Assembly: GCA_964554535.1 (NCBI GenBank)
Contig: CAZKPB010000002.1
Coordinates: forward strand, 124,001 to 188,000
Direction: 5' to 3'
Length of the DNA: 64,000 nucleotides
From: DMER64 sp964554535
Lineage (GTDB): Bacteria > Bacteroidota > Bacteroidia > Bacteroidales > UBA932
Part shown: positions 25,501 to 33,704 of the stretch, one piece after another
Numbering within the stretch: position 1 is the stretch's first letter
Layout: each line of letters opens with the position of its first letter
Program-made: the position numbers and the translations under genes
The notes under the pieces: generated by a model
Told to the model about the DNA's origin: nothing
Seen by the model: the letters and a program-made list of their open reading frames with translations, nothing else
Database searches by the model: none

Positions 25501-25873
25501 GGATATGGACGACCTGAAGCAGTCCGTGCAGAATGCCACCTATGAACAAAAAGACCCGCTGTTGATTTACAAGTTTGAAAGTTTCAAACTCTTCAGTGAA
25601 ATGTTGGAAAAAATTGCCCGCGACGTATTGGCCTTTCTGCTTAAAGCGCAAATTCCCCTGCGCCAGAACCAGGACCGTCTGGACAATGCCGGCAACGGCC
25701 GCAGACGTGCCGATACGAGCAACACCCGGACCTCGCGTCCCGAACTGCTTAACCAGTCCGCCGAGCCTCGTTCAAACGCTCCCGTACATGTGGAAAAACA
25801 AGTGGGACGCAACGACCCGTGCCCGTGTGGAAGTGGCAAAAAATTCAAGAACTGCCACGGTAAAAACGTATAA
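22562..25873 (+). CDS. secA: Preprotein translocase ATPase SecA
   Basis: Motor that drives unfolded preproteins through SecYEG. At 1103 residues it is longer than the E. coli protein, as in other Bacteroidota. Visible elements are the Walker A loop EMATGEGKTL, VTVNDYLSKRD, the DEAD-type Walker B region IVDEVDSVLIDDARTPLI, preprotein cross-linking domain insertions, GRGTDIKLG, DRQLRGRAGRQGDPG and the C-terminal zinc finger CPCGSGKKFKNCHG that binds SecB and phospholipid. lpdA follows 10 bp after the stop codon. Confidence 0.97.
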   Translation: MASFISVVGKIFGSKADRDLKELQPYVDKINDEYKRIDALDNDGLRAESVDIRKTIARYIAKEEEEKAALRTQLEDVELAVDKKEELATGVDKLTKRIDEKIEEILLEQLPRAFAIMKSTARRFKENETLTVTALDFDRNLAARRDSIEIEGDKAIWHHKWMAGGTMVTWDMVHYDVQLMGGVVLHGVTKKEDKEHRGNIAEMATGEGKTLVATLPVFLNALAGKGVHVVTVNDYLSKRDSEWMGPLYEFHGLSVDCIDKHQPNSEERKKAYRADITFGTNNEFGFDYLRDNMAINKEDLVQRKHHYAIVDEVDSVLIDDARTPLIISGPVPRGEDQQFNEFRPIVENLYTAQRAIVQQELANARRLISEGDEENGGKSLLRAYKGLPKYTPLIKYLSEQGIRQLLQKTENFYMQDQNKEMHIITDDLYFVIEEQQKSVDLTEKGHDLIAGKVSEPNFFILPDMGTEISELEKKNLAPEEKAAAKDSLLSEYAIKSERVHTVNQLLKAYAMFEKDVEYIVVDNKIKIVDEQTGRVLEGRRYSDGLHQAIEAKEKVKVEAATQTFATITLQNYFRMYHKLAGMTGTAETEAGEFWSIYKLDVVVIPTNRAVIRKDGDDLIYKTKREKFNAVIDEIVTLSKAGRPVLVGTTSVEVSELLSRMLKMRGIQHNVLNAKQHAREAEIVAEAGRSSAVTIATNMAGRGTDIKLGTGVKEAGGLAIIGTERHDSRRVDRQLRGRAGRQGDPGSSNFYVSLEDDLMRLFGSGRIASVVDKMGMKEGEVLQHPMLSSSIERAQKKVEENNFGIRKRLLEYDDVMNSQREVIYTRRRNALYGERVDVDVANMMSDYAESFAQAHESDDLDEFNFELIRQLSIECGFDEPFFKKASTADLAEKVADQIRNVYTRRTDTLVQQAWPIMKSIYETQSATYENVVVPVSDGKRIYQIIVNLKKAYESRGRELVRAINKTINLVMIDEYWKEHLRDMDDLKQSVQNATYEQKDPLLIYKFESFKLFSEMLEKIARDVLAFLLKAQIPLRQNQDRLDNAGNGRRRADTSNTRTSRPELLNQSAEPRSNAPVHVEKQVGRNDPCPCGSGKKFKNCHGKNV

Positions 25874-25883
25874 AAAGTATATT

Positions 25884-27281
25884 ATGGATTACGATGTATT
25901 GGTAATAGGTGCCGGACCCGGCGGGTACGTGGCAGCTATCCGTGCGTCCCAACTTGGGCTCAAAACCGCCGTGGTGGAACGGGCCCATCTGGGAGGCGTA
26001 TGCCTCAACTGGGGCTGCATTCCCACCAAAGCGCTGCTAAAAAGCGCGCAAGCATTGGAAACGGCGCGTAACGCGGCCGCCTATGGCGTGCAATTGGAAA
26101 CGGTGGCGCAACCGAATCTGGAAGCCATCGTGGCCCGCAGCCGGGCAGTGTCCGAGCAGATGAGCAAAGGTATAGCCTATCTTTTCAAGAAGAATAACGT
26201 TACCTTGATCATGGGGCGAGCCAAACTCTCCGGAGCCGGTGCGGTGGAGGTATCGCATATCGCCGGAGCCGAAGGTTCTGTCCGGGTGACGGCCCGCCAT
26301 ATCATTCTGGCTACCGGGTCCCGTTCCAATTCGTTGCCGTTTGCTCCCATTGACGGCAAAAAAATCATCGGTTACCGGCAGGCCTTGGTGCCTTCACGGA
26401 TTCCGGAATCCATGGCCATCATCGGCTCCGGAGCCATAGGCAGTGAACTGGCGTATTTCTATAATGCGTTGGGAACCAAGGTCGTACTCATTGAATATAT
26501 GGACAATATTGTCCCGCTGGAAGACGAGGAAGTGAGTGCCCAGTTGAGCCGCTCGTTCCGCAAGGCGGGCATCAGGGTGATGACCCGGGCCGGGGTACAA
26601 AGTGCTGACAAAAGCGGGCACGGGGTAGCGCTGCAGGTGCAGACTCCAAAAGGGTTGGAGACCGTACAGGCAGAAGTGGTTCTCTCGGCCGTGGGGGTGA
26701 TTCCCAATACCAACGATATGGGATTGGAAGAAGCCGGGGTAGTGCTGGAACGCGGTAAAGTGAAGGTGGATGCCGATTACGCCACCTCCGTGCCGGGCAT
26801 CTACGCCATCGGGGACATCATTGCCACGCCGGCGCTTGCCCACGTGGCCAGTGCCGAGGCCCTCTGCTGCGTGGAACGTATTGCAGGGCACACGGTGCCG
26901 GCTCCGGACTACGGGAACATCCCGGGTTGTTATTACACTACTCCGGAAATCGCCTCGGTGGGGATGACGGAAAAGGCGGCCCGCGCCAAAGGATATGAAC
27001 TGAAGATAGGCAAATTCCCCTTTACGGCATCCGGAAAGGCCGCTACGGCAGGTGAACGTGATGGTTTTGTGAAGCTGATTTTTGATGCGGCTACGGATAG
27101 ATTATTGGGAGCCCATCTGATTGGGGCGCATGTAACCGAAATGATTGGCGGCCTGGTAACAGCCCGCAATCTGGGTGTAACGGCGCACGACCTGGTCCAC
27201 AGTGTTTATCCCCATCCCACCATGAGCGAGGGAATCAGGGAAGCGGCCGAGGCGGCGTTGGGACAGGCCGTTCACATTTAG
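25884..27281 (+). CDS. lpdA: Dihydrolipoyl dehydrogenase
   Basis: FAD- and NAD-dependent E3 subunit that reoxidises dihydrolipoamide in 2-oxoacid dehydrogenase or glycine cleavage complexes. The 465-residue protein has the FAD-binding GAGPGGYVAA, the redox-active disulfide Cys40/Cys45 in GGVCLNWGCIP, a second GSGAIGSELAYF for NAD, YAIGDI, and the catalytic HxxxxH-type end HSVYPHPTMSEG. I place the start at the ATG at 25884, 10 bp after secA; a longer frame overlapping secA is a shadow. No E1/E2 genes are adjacent. Confidence 0.95.
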   Translation: MDYDVLVIGAGPGGYVAAIRASQLGLKTAVVERAHLGGVCLNWGCIPTKALLKSAQALETARNAAAYGVQLETVAQPNLEAIVARSRAVSEQMSKGIAYLFKKNNVTLIMGRAKLSGAGAVEVSHIAGAEGSVRVTARHIILATGSRSNSLPFAPIDGKKIIGYRQALVPSRIPESMAIIGSGAIGSELAYFYNALGTKVVLIEYMDNIVPLEDEEVSAQLSRSFRKAGIRVMTRAGVQSADKSGHGVALQVQTPKGLETVQAEVVLSAVGVIPNTNDMGLEEAGVVLERGKVKVDADYATSVPGIYAIGDIIATPALAHVASAEALCCVERIAGHTVPAPDYGNIPGCYYTTPEIASVGMTEKAARAKGYELKIGKFPFTASGKAATAGERDGFVKLIFDAATDRLLGAHLIGAHVTEMIGGLVTARNLGVTAHDLVHSVYPHPTMSEGIREAAEAALGQAVHI

Positions 27282-27291
27282 GCGCTGCGTA

Positions 27292-28641
27292 TTAAGAGAT
27301 TTTCAGCAGACTCACCACGGTTTCCACGTGCTGGGTCTGCGGAAACATATCAAAAGGCCGAATGCTGTCTACGGCATATCCACCGGCACAGAGTTGTTTC
27401 AGATCCCAAGCCAGTGACACGGGATTGCAGCTCACATAAATAATTTGCCGGGGGGCCGCGGCTATCATACTTTTTTTAATCTCGGTAAGGGTCCCGCTGC
27501 GTGGCGGGTCCAGTACAATCAAAGACGGTTGCGGGTAGCGGGCCGTGAATTCGGGAGTGAATGTCTGCAGAATATCTCCCGTAAGAAATTCAATTTGTGG
27601 CAGGCCGTTTTGCCGGGCATTGAAGCGGGCGTCTTCAATGGCTTGCGCGTTGCCCTCTATGGCCACGTACCGGCAGGAAGGGTGGCAAGTGGCCAGCACA
27701 CTCGCAATGGTGCCAATTCCGGTATATAGGTCGTACACCAATCCACCCGGGCAGTCACTGGTTTGTGAGGCAATATAGTGGTACATAGCTACTGCCTGTT
27801 GCGGATTGGGTTGGTAGAAGGCCTGCGGACTCACCCTGAAACGCAACGGGGGCGTGGTTTCATTGATGGGAATACGTTCTTCTGAATACCTTTGCCCGGC
27901 CACGTAATAGAATTGCGGGTCATAGAACGTCTGGTCGGGGCGCCCCTCCCACACGGAATAGTACCAGGAAGTGACTTGGGGGCAAGCTTGCCGGAGCGTT
28001 TTCATAAACGGAAGAATGACTTCTTCATTGCGCGAGGTGAAACCGCAGACGGCGCACAAACCGTCCGCACCGTGCCGCATAAGCAGGTTGCGCAACAAAC
28101 CGCTGCGGGTGGCATACCGATAAAACGGAAGCCGGTGTTCCAGTGCCAGCGCCTTTATTTGCAGCGCGGTGGAATGAACCACCGGAGGCTGAAGAAAGCA
28201 GGCTTCGCAGTCAAACACGTCATAAGGCTTGTCTATGGGGTGGTAGCCCATACGCAGGCCGTCGGCTTCAAAGGTATATTCCGTCTTGTTGCGGTATCCT
28301 TGTTCCAGGGGGCCGGGTGTAACATCGGGAATTCCTGCCGCGGGTAACGGGATGTCGTATTTTTGCAGGGCGGTTTCCAGAATTTCTTTTTTGAAACGTA
28401 ACTGGCCGGAGTAGGTGATGTGTTGCCACGGACAGCCACCACACTGGTTGGCGTGGGGACAGAACGGGACGCGGCGCAAGGCCGACGGTCGGAGCACTTG
28501 CGTGAGTTCCCCGCAGCGGAAGCCTTTGCCTCGGCATTTGGTAATTTCTACTTCTTCTGTGGGGATGCCGCCGGTTACGTAGTATTTGTCCGTACTGCAG
28601 GCTCTGCCGGAAGAATGCATGTGAGAGAGGGTAACCCTCAT
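27292..28641 (-). CDS. rlmD: 23S rRNA (uracil-5-)-methyltransferase, RlmD/TrmA family
   Basis: SAM-dependent enzyme that makes m5U in RNA. The 449 residues show the iron-sulfur cysteines in PFCPHANQCGGCPWQH, the SAM-binding block VYDLYTGIGTIASVLA, LDPPRSGT and the catalytic nucleophile in YVSCNPVSLAWDL. Whether the target is U1939 or U747 of 23S rRNA, or a tRNA position, cannot be told from sequence alone. The start ATG overlaps the stop of the upstream glycosyltransferase (ATGA), so translation is probably coupled. Confidence 0.9.
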   Translation of the reverse strand: MRVTLSHMHSSGRACSTDKYYVTGGIPTEEVEITKCRGKGFRCGELTQVLRPSALRRVPFCPHANQCGGCPWQHITYSGQLRFKKEILETALQKYDIPLPAAGIPDVTPGPLEQGYRNKTEYTFEADGLRMGYHPIDKPYDVFDCEACFLQPPVVHSTALQIKALALEHRLPFYRYATRSGLLRNLLMRHGADGLCAVCGFTSRNEEVILPFMKTLRQACPQVTSWYYSVWEGRPDQTFYDPQFYYVAGQRYSEERIPINETTPPLRFRVSPQAFYQPNPQQAVAMYHYIASQTSDCPGGLVYDLYTGIGTIASVLATCHPSCRYVAIEGNAQAIEDARFNARQNGLPQIEFLTGDILQTFTPEFTARYPQPSLIVLDPPRSGTLTEIKKSMIAAAPRQIIYVSCNPVSLAWDLKQLCAGGYAVDSIRPFDMFPQTQHVETVVSLLKIS

Positions 28642-29609
28642 AAACGTTCTGCTATGTGATACGAGTTGCGTTCGGGGGCGTTGCGGGAAATCATTTCACC
28701 CAGGAAACCGGCCAGGAACAGTTGCATTCCCAGCACCAGGGCCAGCAGGGCCAGGTAGAAAAGCGGCTGGTCGGTGACGTAGCGGAAAGGAAGTCCGTGG
28801 GCTTGCCATACCAGTTTCTGTACAATGAGCCAGATGGCAATGATGCCTCCGGTCAGGAACATAAGGGTGCCAAAGAGACCAAAGATGTGCATGGGCTTCT
28901 TGCCGAATTTGGACAAAAACCAGAGGGACATCAAATCCAGGTAACCGTTTACAAAACGACTGAGGCCGAATTTGCTTTGACCGTATTTGCGGGCCTGATG
29001 GATCACCACTTTTTCTCCAATACGTCCAAAACCGGCATTTTTGGCCAGATAAGGAATGTAGCGGTGCATCTCTCCGTAGACCTCAATGTTTTTGACCACC
29101 TCGTTGCGGTAAGCCTTGAGGCCGCAGTTCATATCGTGCAGTTTTATGCCGGTCACGCGGCGGGCGGTGGCGTTATATATTTTGGAGGGGATGTTTTTGG
29201 TGAAGACCCCGTCTTTACGTTTCTTTTTCCAACCCGAGACCAGGTCGTAAGAATTGTTGGCAATGAGCGTGTACAGTTGGGGGATTTCAGAGGGGCTGTC
29301 CTGCAGGTCGGCATCCATGGTGATGACCACGTTGCCCTGAGCCCGTTCAAAGCCACAGAAAAGAGCGGCCGATTTGCCGTAATTGCGACGGAAACGGATG
29401 CCGTGGATGCGCGGGTCTTCTTTGGCTTGATTTGCGATATAGGTCCAACTGCCATCCGTGCTGCCGTCGTCAATAAACACCACCTCGTAGGTAAGCGGAT
29501 GGTTTCCGTTTACCTCCACAGGCCGGTCCAGTACTTCGCGGATAAGAGAGAGCAGTTCCGGAAGTGACTCTTCTTCATTGAGCAGCGGAATGATCAGTGA
29601 AAGGTCCAT
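28638..29609 (-). CDS. Family 2 glycosyltransferase (dolichyl/undecaprenyl-phosphate sugar transferase type)
   Basis: A 323-residue inner membrane enzyme of the DPM1/ArnC/GtrB class. It begins LSLIIPLLNEEESLPELL, has the nucleotide-sugar Asp motif FIDDGSTDGSW, the metal-binding ITMDADLQDSP, and two C-terminal membrane helices (LFGTLMFLTGGIIAIWLIV and LFYLALLALVLGMQLFLAGF). Such enzymes move a sugar from a nucleotide to polyprenyl phosphate; the sugar is unknown. It overlaps the preceding DUF4199 gene by 1 bp and the following methyltransferase gene by 4 bp. Confidence 0.92.
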   Translation of the reverse strand: MDLSLIIPLLNEEESLPELLSLIREVLDRPVEVNGNHPLTYEVVFIDDGSTDGSWTYIANQAKEDPRIHGIRFRRNYGKSAALFCGFERAQGNVVITMDADLQDSPSEIPQLYTLIANNSYDLVSGWKKKRKDGVFTKNIPSKIYNATARRVTGIKLHDMNCGLKAYRNEVVKNIEVYGEMHRYIPYLAKNAGFGRIGEKVVIHQARKYGQSKFGLSRFVNGYLDLMSLWFLSKFGKKPMHIFGLFGTLMFLTGGIIAIWLIVQKLVWQAHGLPFRYVTDQPLFYLALLALVLGMQLFLAGFLGEMISRNAPERNSYHIAERL

Positions 29610-30115
29610 CAGGCAAAAGGCGTGTTAGGGGTTTGGTGTTTGGCGGCATTGGCCAAGAGTGATGACCACAGGAGTCCCAGGATATTGAAATAGAATAATT
29701 GACTGAAACACAGTATAGCGGGCAATTTGCCCATAAACAGGTTCACGTCCACGTCTTGCGTATTGCCGCTCTGGCTCAGGGCCTGTTCCATAATTTGCAT
29801 GAACTGGTCCGATGTTTCCGGGAACAGGTACATGATATGTACAAAATAGTAGGCAACCGCCACCACGGAAGAACACAGCGATACGGCCAGACCGAATTTG
29901 AAGGCCTCCGAATAGTCGTATTTTTCCAGAGGTTTTCCGTAATCTTTCATGAAGTAATATAAAAGAGATACGGTGAGAGCCAGTTTAAGAAGGTTCATGG
30001 TGATGGTTATGCCTTTTGACAAATCCGGCATAACGGAAGGAATCAGAAGAAAAATAATTGTCACTAAGGCAAGCAGCAGGCCGTAAATGCCGGCTTTGTT
30101 CCAAAAATTGGCCAT
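29609..30115 (-). CDS. DUF4199 family membrane protein
   Basis: 168 residues with about four hydrophobic segments: IYGLLLALVTIIFLLIPSVM, ITMNLLKLALTVSLLYYFM, FGLAVSLCSSVVAVAYYFV and ILCFSQLFYFNILGLLWSSL. The ...YDYSEAFKFGLAVSL block is typical of DUF4199, a Bacteroidota family usually encoded directly upstream of a DPM1-like glycosyltransferase, as here. The function is unknown; the conserved pairing suggests a role with that transferase. Confidence 0.85.
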   Translation of the reverse strand: MANFWNKAGIYGLLLALVTIIFLLIPSVMPDLSKGITITMNLLKLALTVSLLYYFMKDYGKPLEKYDYSEAFKFGLAVSLCSSVVAVAYYFVHIMYLFPETSDQFMQIMEQALSQSGNTQDVDVNLFMGKLPAILCFSQLFYFNILGLLWSSLLANAAKHQTPNTPFA

Positions 30116-30170
30116 CGGGTAAAGATTTTAGATTAGGCTTACAAAGTAACGGAAATTTTAATTATTTACC

Positions 30171-30178
30171 TAAATTTG
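30171..30178 (+). promoter_or_regulatory. -7 element of thrS
   Basis: TAAATTTG (TAnnTTTG) 44 bp before the thrS ATG. The leader is too short for a T-box or tRNA-like operator. Confidence 0.6.
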
Positions 30179-30222
30179 TAAGTTATTACGAAAGTAGGAT
30201 AATTGCGCAAGTTACATTTATT

Positions 30223-32157
30223 ATGATTACAATTACTTTTCCCGACGGGAAATCAAAAGACTATCAAGAAGGCGTTACGGCTTATCAGATAGCGGAAAGC
30301 ATCAGCCCGCGTCTGGCAGCGGAAGTCCTTGCGGCGGAAGTTGACGGACAGATGGTGGATGTGCACCGTCCCATTGCACAGGACGCAACTCTCAAATTAT
30401 ACAAATGGGATGACGAGCAGGGCAAGCACGTTTTCTGGCACTCCTCGTCGCATCTTATGGCCGAGGCGCTGGAAGCACTGTACCCGGGGGTCAAATTCGG
30501 CATCGGGCCCGCCATTGAAAACGGGTTTTACTATGACGTGGACTTTAACGGCCGCACTTTGGCGGAAGCCGAACTGGCCGGCATTGAAAAGAAAATGCTG
30601 GAGCTGGCCCGTGAAAAACAGGTATTTACCCGCAGGGAAGTCTCTAAGGCGGAAGCACTCAAAACTTACACGGATAAGGGAGACCCCTACAAATGCGAAC
30701 TTCTCTCAGACTTGCAGGACGGCACCATTACCTTTTATACAAACGGTGCCTTTACCGATTTGTGCCGCGGCCCGCACCTTCCGGACACATCGGTAATCAA
30801 GGCCATCAAATTGACCTCCATTGCCGGAGCCTACTGGCGTGGAGATGAAAAACGCCAGATGCTTACACGTATCTACGGCATTACCTTTCCCAAGAAATCC
30901 ATGCTGGATGAATACCTGCTGATGCTGGAAGAAGCCAAGAAGCGCGACCACCGCAAATTGGGCAAAGAGTTGGAATTGTTTACCTTCTCTGCTCGTGTGG
31001 GTCAGGGCCTTCCCTTGTGGCTACCCCGTGGTGCGGCGTTGCGCGAACGTCTGGAAAATTTTCTGAAAGCCGTACAGAAAACGTACGGTTACCAGCAGGT
31101 AATCACGCCGCACATCGGACAGAAAGAATTGTATGTGACCAGCGGTCACTATGCAAAATACGGAGCCGACAGCTTCAAGCCCATCAAGACCCCGCAGGAA
31201 GGCGAAGAGTTTCTGCTCAAACCCATGAACTGTCCCCACCATTGTGAAATTTTCAAATCCAAACCGCGTTCCTACCGCGATATGCCCGTGCGTCTGGCCG
31301 AGTTCGGCACGGTATACCGCTACGAACAGAGTGGTGAATTGCACGGACTTACAAGAGTACGCGGATTTACCCAGGATGACGCCCATATTTTCTGTTGTCC
31401 CGATCAGATCAAGGAAGAATTCTGCAAGGTGATAGACATTGTACTGTATATTTTCAAGACCTTGAACTTTACCGAATATACGGCTCAGATTTCTTTGCGC
31501 GACAAAGTGGACCGCAGCAAGTACATCGGTTCCGATGAAAACTGGGAAAAGGCCGAGGCCGCCATTATTGAATCGGCTGCCGAGAAGGGTCTGAATACCG
31601 TAGTGGAATACGGGGAAGCCGCATTCTACGGTCCCAAACTGGACTTTATGGTAAAAGACGCCATTGGCCGCAAATGGCAACTGGGTACCATTCAGGTGGA
31701 CTACAACCTTCCCGAACGTTTTGAACTGGAATACATCGGTGCTGACGACAAGCGTTACCGCCCGGTAATGATTCACCGCGCGCCCTTTGGTTCCATGGAA
31801 CGTTTTGTGGCGGTTTTGCTTGAACATACGGGTGGTAAATTCCCCTTGTGGCTGGCTCCGGAACAGGTTATGGTATTGCCTATCAGTGGAAAATTCAACG
31901 ATTTTGCAAAAAAAGTTTGTGATTTCCTGAATAATTCCGACCTTCGCGCCTCGCTTGACGACAGAAACGAGACTGTGGGCAAGCGCATTAGAGAGAACGA
32001 GTTAAAGCGGATTCCGTATCTGGTAATTGTAGGAGAGAAGGAGGAATCTACTAACTCTGTATCTGTACGTAAGCAGGGTGGAGAAGACAAAGGCTCCATG
32101 AGTCTGGAAGATTTTGTTACTATGCTGCATACAGAAGTAAAGAATTTAATTAACTAA
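30223..32157 (+). CDS. thrS: Threonine--tRNA ligase
   Basis: Charges tRNA-Thr. The 644-residue class II synthetase starts MITITFPDGKSKDY (TGS domain), then the editing domain with HSSSHLMAEAL and CRGPHLPDT (zinc-like His/Cys pocket that clears Ser-tRNA-Thr), the catalytic core with MNCPHHCEIF (zinc Cys), RYEQSGELHGLTRVRGF (motif 2) and GSMERFVAVLLEHTGG (motif 3), and an anticodon-binding domain beginning LAPEQVMVLPIS. I chose the ATG at 30223 because the frame upstream crosses the promoter and the divergent gene. infC follows after 20 bp. Confidence 0.96.
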   Translation: MITITFPDGKSKDYQEGVTAYQIAESISPRLAAEVLAAEVDGQMVDVHRPIAQDATLKLYKWDDEQGKHVFWHSSSHLMAEALEALYPGVKFGIGPAIENGFYYDVDFNGRTLAEAELAGIEKKMLELAREKQVFTRREVSKAEALKTYTDKGDPYKCELLSDLQDGTITFYTNGAFTDLCRGPHLPDTSVIKAIKLTSIAGAYWRGDEKRQMLTRIYGITFPKKSMLDEYLLMLEEAKKRDHRKLGKELELFTFSARVGQGLPLWLPRGAALRERLENFLKAVQKTYGYQQVITPHIGQKELYVTSGHYAKYGADSFKPIKTPQEGEEFLLKPMNCPHHCEIFKSKPRSYRDMPVRLAEFGTVYRYEQSGELHGLTRVRGFTQDDAHIFCCPDQIKEEFCKVIDIVLYIFKTLNFTEYTAQISLRDKVDRSKYIGSDENWEKAEAAIIESAAEKGLNTVVEYGEAAFYGPKLDFMVKDAIGRKWQLGTIQVDYNLPERFELEYIGADDKRYRPVMIHRAPFGSMERFVAVLLEHTGGKFPLWLAPEQVMVLPISGKFNDFAKKVCDFLNNSDLRASLDDRNETVGKRIRENELKRIPYLVIVGEKEESTNSVSVRKQGGEDKGSMSLEDFVTMLHTEVKNLIN

Positions 32158-32162
32158 AAAAT

Positions 32163-32169
32163 AGGAGGA
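32163..32169 (+). promoter_or_regulatory. Strong Shine-Dalgarno of infC
   Basis: AGGAGGA ends 8 nt before the ATC that I take as the infC start. Strong Shine-Dalgarno sites are rare in Bacteroidota and none of the other genes here shows one as good, so this site helps fix an unusual start codon. Confidence 0.8.
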
Positions 32170-32177
32170 AACAGACT

Positions 32178-32792
32178 ATCGCAACACCTTACAGACCGCG
32201 TCCCGCTGGTCCGCCCCAGAGAAAACCGAACAACAATAACAACAGGGGCAGAAATTTTAATCACGCACCGCAGGAAGACGGTGCCCGCATTAATAGGGAA
32301 ATAACTTCGCCTAACGTACGTGTTGTGGGCGAGAACGTGGAGAAACAAGGCGTATATTCCATAGCGGAAGCCATAAAGATGGCGGAAGCCTTGGAATTGG
32401 ATTTGGTAGAAATTTCGCCTCAGGCAGACCCGCCCGTGTGCAAAATTATTGACTATCAGAAGTTTTTGTACCAGAAGAGAAAGAAAGCCAAAGAAATGAA
32501 GGCCAATGCCTCAAAAGTGGTGGTGAAGGAGATTCGTTTTGGTCCAAATACAGATGAGCACGACTACCAGTTTAAGTTAAAGCACGCGATAGAGTTTTTG
32601 CAGGATGGATCAAAAGTCAAGTCATATGTTTTTTTCAGGGGCCGTTCCATTGTATTCTCTGAACAAGGTGAGAAGTTATTGCTGAGGTTTGCGGTGGATT
32701 TGGAAGAGTACGGGAAAGCCGAGCAAATGCCCAAACTGGAAGGAAAGCGTATGATAATGATGCTTGCTCCGCTGCCCAAAAAGAAAAATTAA
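32178..32792 (+). CDS. infC: Translation initiation factor IF-3, apparent ATC start codon
   Basis: IF-3 keeps 30S subunits free and checks the start codon. From ATC at 32178 the frame encodes 204 residues: (M)ATPYRPRPAGPPQRK, a basic Asn-rich tail, INREITSPNVRVV, then the full N-domain, linker (FLYQKRKKAKEMKAN) and C-domain (VKEIRFGPNTDEHDY, MIMMLAPLPKKKN). A start at the GTG at 32325 would delete about 50 residues, including NREI...VRVV, which belongs to the conserved N-domain. No ATG or GTG lies between the Shine-Dalgarno and that block. IF-3 genes are known to use AUU-type starts for autoregulation. Operon: thrS-infC-rpmI-rplT. Confidence 0.9.
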   Translation: MATPYRPRPAGPPQRKPNNNNNRGRNFNHAPQEDGARINREITSPNVRVVGENVEKQGVYSIAEAIKMAEALELDLVEISPQADPPVCKIIDYQKFLYQKRKKAKEMKANASKVVVKEIRFGPNTDEHDYQFKLKHAIEFLQDGSKVKSYVFFRGRSIVFSEQGEKLLLRFAVDLEEYGKAEQMPKLEGKRMIMMLAPLPKKKN

Positions 32793-32816
32793 CTAACCAA
32801 TAAATATAGTATTAAT

Positions 32817-33011
32817 ATGCCAAAAATGAAGACCAATTCCGGAGCTAAAAAACGCTTCACGTTGACCGGAACCGGAAAAGTTAAGCGGAAACACGCTTAC
32901 CACAGTCACATTCTGACAAAAAAAACAACCAAGCGGAAACGCAATCTGGCTTACTCTGCCACTGTGCACAAAGCCGATGAAAAGCGTATCAAGGCATTGA
33001 TTTGTGCCTAA
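32817..33011 (+). CDS. rpmI: 50S ribosomal protein L35
   Basis: A 64-residue, very basic protein of the large subunit. MPKMKTNSGAKKRF, GTGKVKRKHAYHSHIL and TKRKRNL are the family signature. It sits between infC (24 bp upstream) and rplT (82 bp downstream), the standard order. In other bacteria this operon is repressed by L20 binding its own leader; the 82-bp gap before rplT has no obvious hairpin that I can assign to that. Confidence 0.96.
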   Translation: MPKMKTNSGAKKRFTLTGTGKVKRKHAYHSHILTKKTTKRKRNLAYSATVHKADEKRIKALICA

Positions 33012-33093
33012 GCTTACAATTTATTAACCAGGTTGCCCAGCAGAAAAAGTTTCTCTATGGAGGAGAGCGCTGACAGCCGCAAAACAAAAAATT

Positions 33094-33438
33094 ATGCCTA
33101 GATCGGTAAATGCCGTTGCCTCAAGAGCACGGCGCAAAAAAATTCTGAAACAGACCAAGGGTAACTTTTTAGCCCGCAGGAATGTTTGGACCGTTGCCAA
33201 AAACACGTATGAAAAGGGTTTGACCTATGCATACCGTGACCGCAAGAACAAGAAACGCACTTTCCGTGCCCTTTGGATTCAGCGTATCAATGCCGCTGCC
33301 CGTATGCACGGTATGACTTATTCCCAGTTTATGGGTAAAGTCTCCAAAGCCAACGTAGGCCTTAACCGCAAGGTGCTGGCTGACCTGGCCATGAACAACC
33401 CGCAAGCTTTTGAAGCCATTCTCAATTCCGTTAAATAA
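33094..33438 (+). CDS. rplT: 50S ribosomal protein L20
   Basis: A 114-residue early-assembly protein of the large subunit with the basic N-terminal extension (MPRSVNAVASRARRKKILK) and the conserved RDRKNKKRTFRALWIQRINAA, then GMTYSQFMGKV and LNRKVLADLA. Last gene of thrS-infC-rpmI-rplT, followed by a GC-rich terminator. Confidence 0.96.
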   Translation: MPRSVNAVASRARRKKILKQTKGNFLARRNVWTVAKNTYEKGLTYAYRDRKNKKRTFRALWIQRINAAARMHGMTYSQFMGKVSKANVGLNRKVLADLAMNNPQAFEAILNSVK

Positions 33439-33469
33439 CCCCGGACTTGACAACAATATAAAAAGAGAG

Positions 33470-33500
33470 GCCGGCCGTATATTGGCCGGCTTTCTTTTTT
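33470..33500 (+). terminator. Intrinsic terminator of the thrS-rplT operon
   Basis: GCCGGCC (33470-33476) / GGCCGGC (33484-33490), 7-nt loop, followed by TTTCTTTTTT. Confidence 0.92.
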
Positions 33501-33563
33501 ATCTTTCTTGCATCAAAGGGAATTTTTTTTGAATCTTTACACTGAATTAAAATTTTAACACAT

Positions 33564-33704
33564 ATGATATCAATTTTAGCTATTGACTGGACCTCTTTAT
33601 GGAATTCAATTACGGCTCTTTTTGCCAATGCAGACTTTTTGAAAGCCATTTCCACCGTGTTTAATTATCTGGTAACACTTTTTACCAGTTTATTCGGAGC
33701 ATAG
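33564..33704 (+). CDS. 46-residue hydrophobic micro-protein translationally coupled to a lipoprotein
   Basis: ATG at 33564 opens a 46-codon frame: MISILAIDWTSLWNSITALF, then ANADFLKAISTVFNYL and VTLFTSLFGA. The composition is aromatic and hydrophobic with two possible short amphipathic or membrane helices and almost no charge. The stop TAG overlaps the GTG start of the next gene (TAGTG), which argues that it is translated and coupled. The CDS begins 63 bp after the rplT terminator T-run. I do not recognise a family. It could be a small membrane protein or a leader peptide for the lipoprotein-lepB unit. Confidence 0.55.
   Translation: MISILAIDWTSLWNSITALFANADFLKAISTVFNYLVTLFTSLFGA

Noticed and set aside
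22628..25651. Several long open frames antisense to secA
   Set aside because: Shadows of a GC-rich coding strand; secA is complete and unambiguous.
25575..25883. N-terminal extension of lpdA overlapping the secA 3' end
   Set aside because: The extension has no dehydrogenase similarity, and the flavin-binding N-terminus begins exactly at the ATG at 25884.
30058..30222. Upstream extension of thrS
   Set aside because: It overlaps the divergent DUF4199 gene and the promoter; the TGS domain begins at the ATG at 30223.
33012..33093. Possible L20-binding leader between rpmI and rplT
   Set aside because: I could not fold a convincing structure resembling the known L20 operators.
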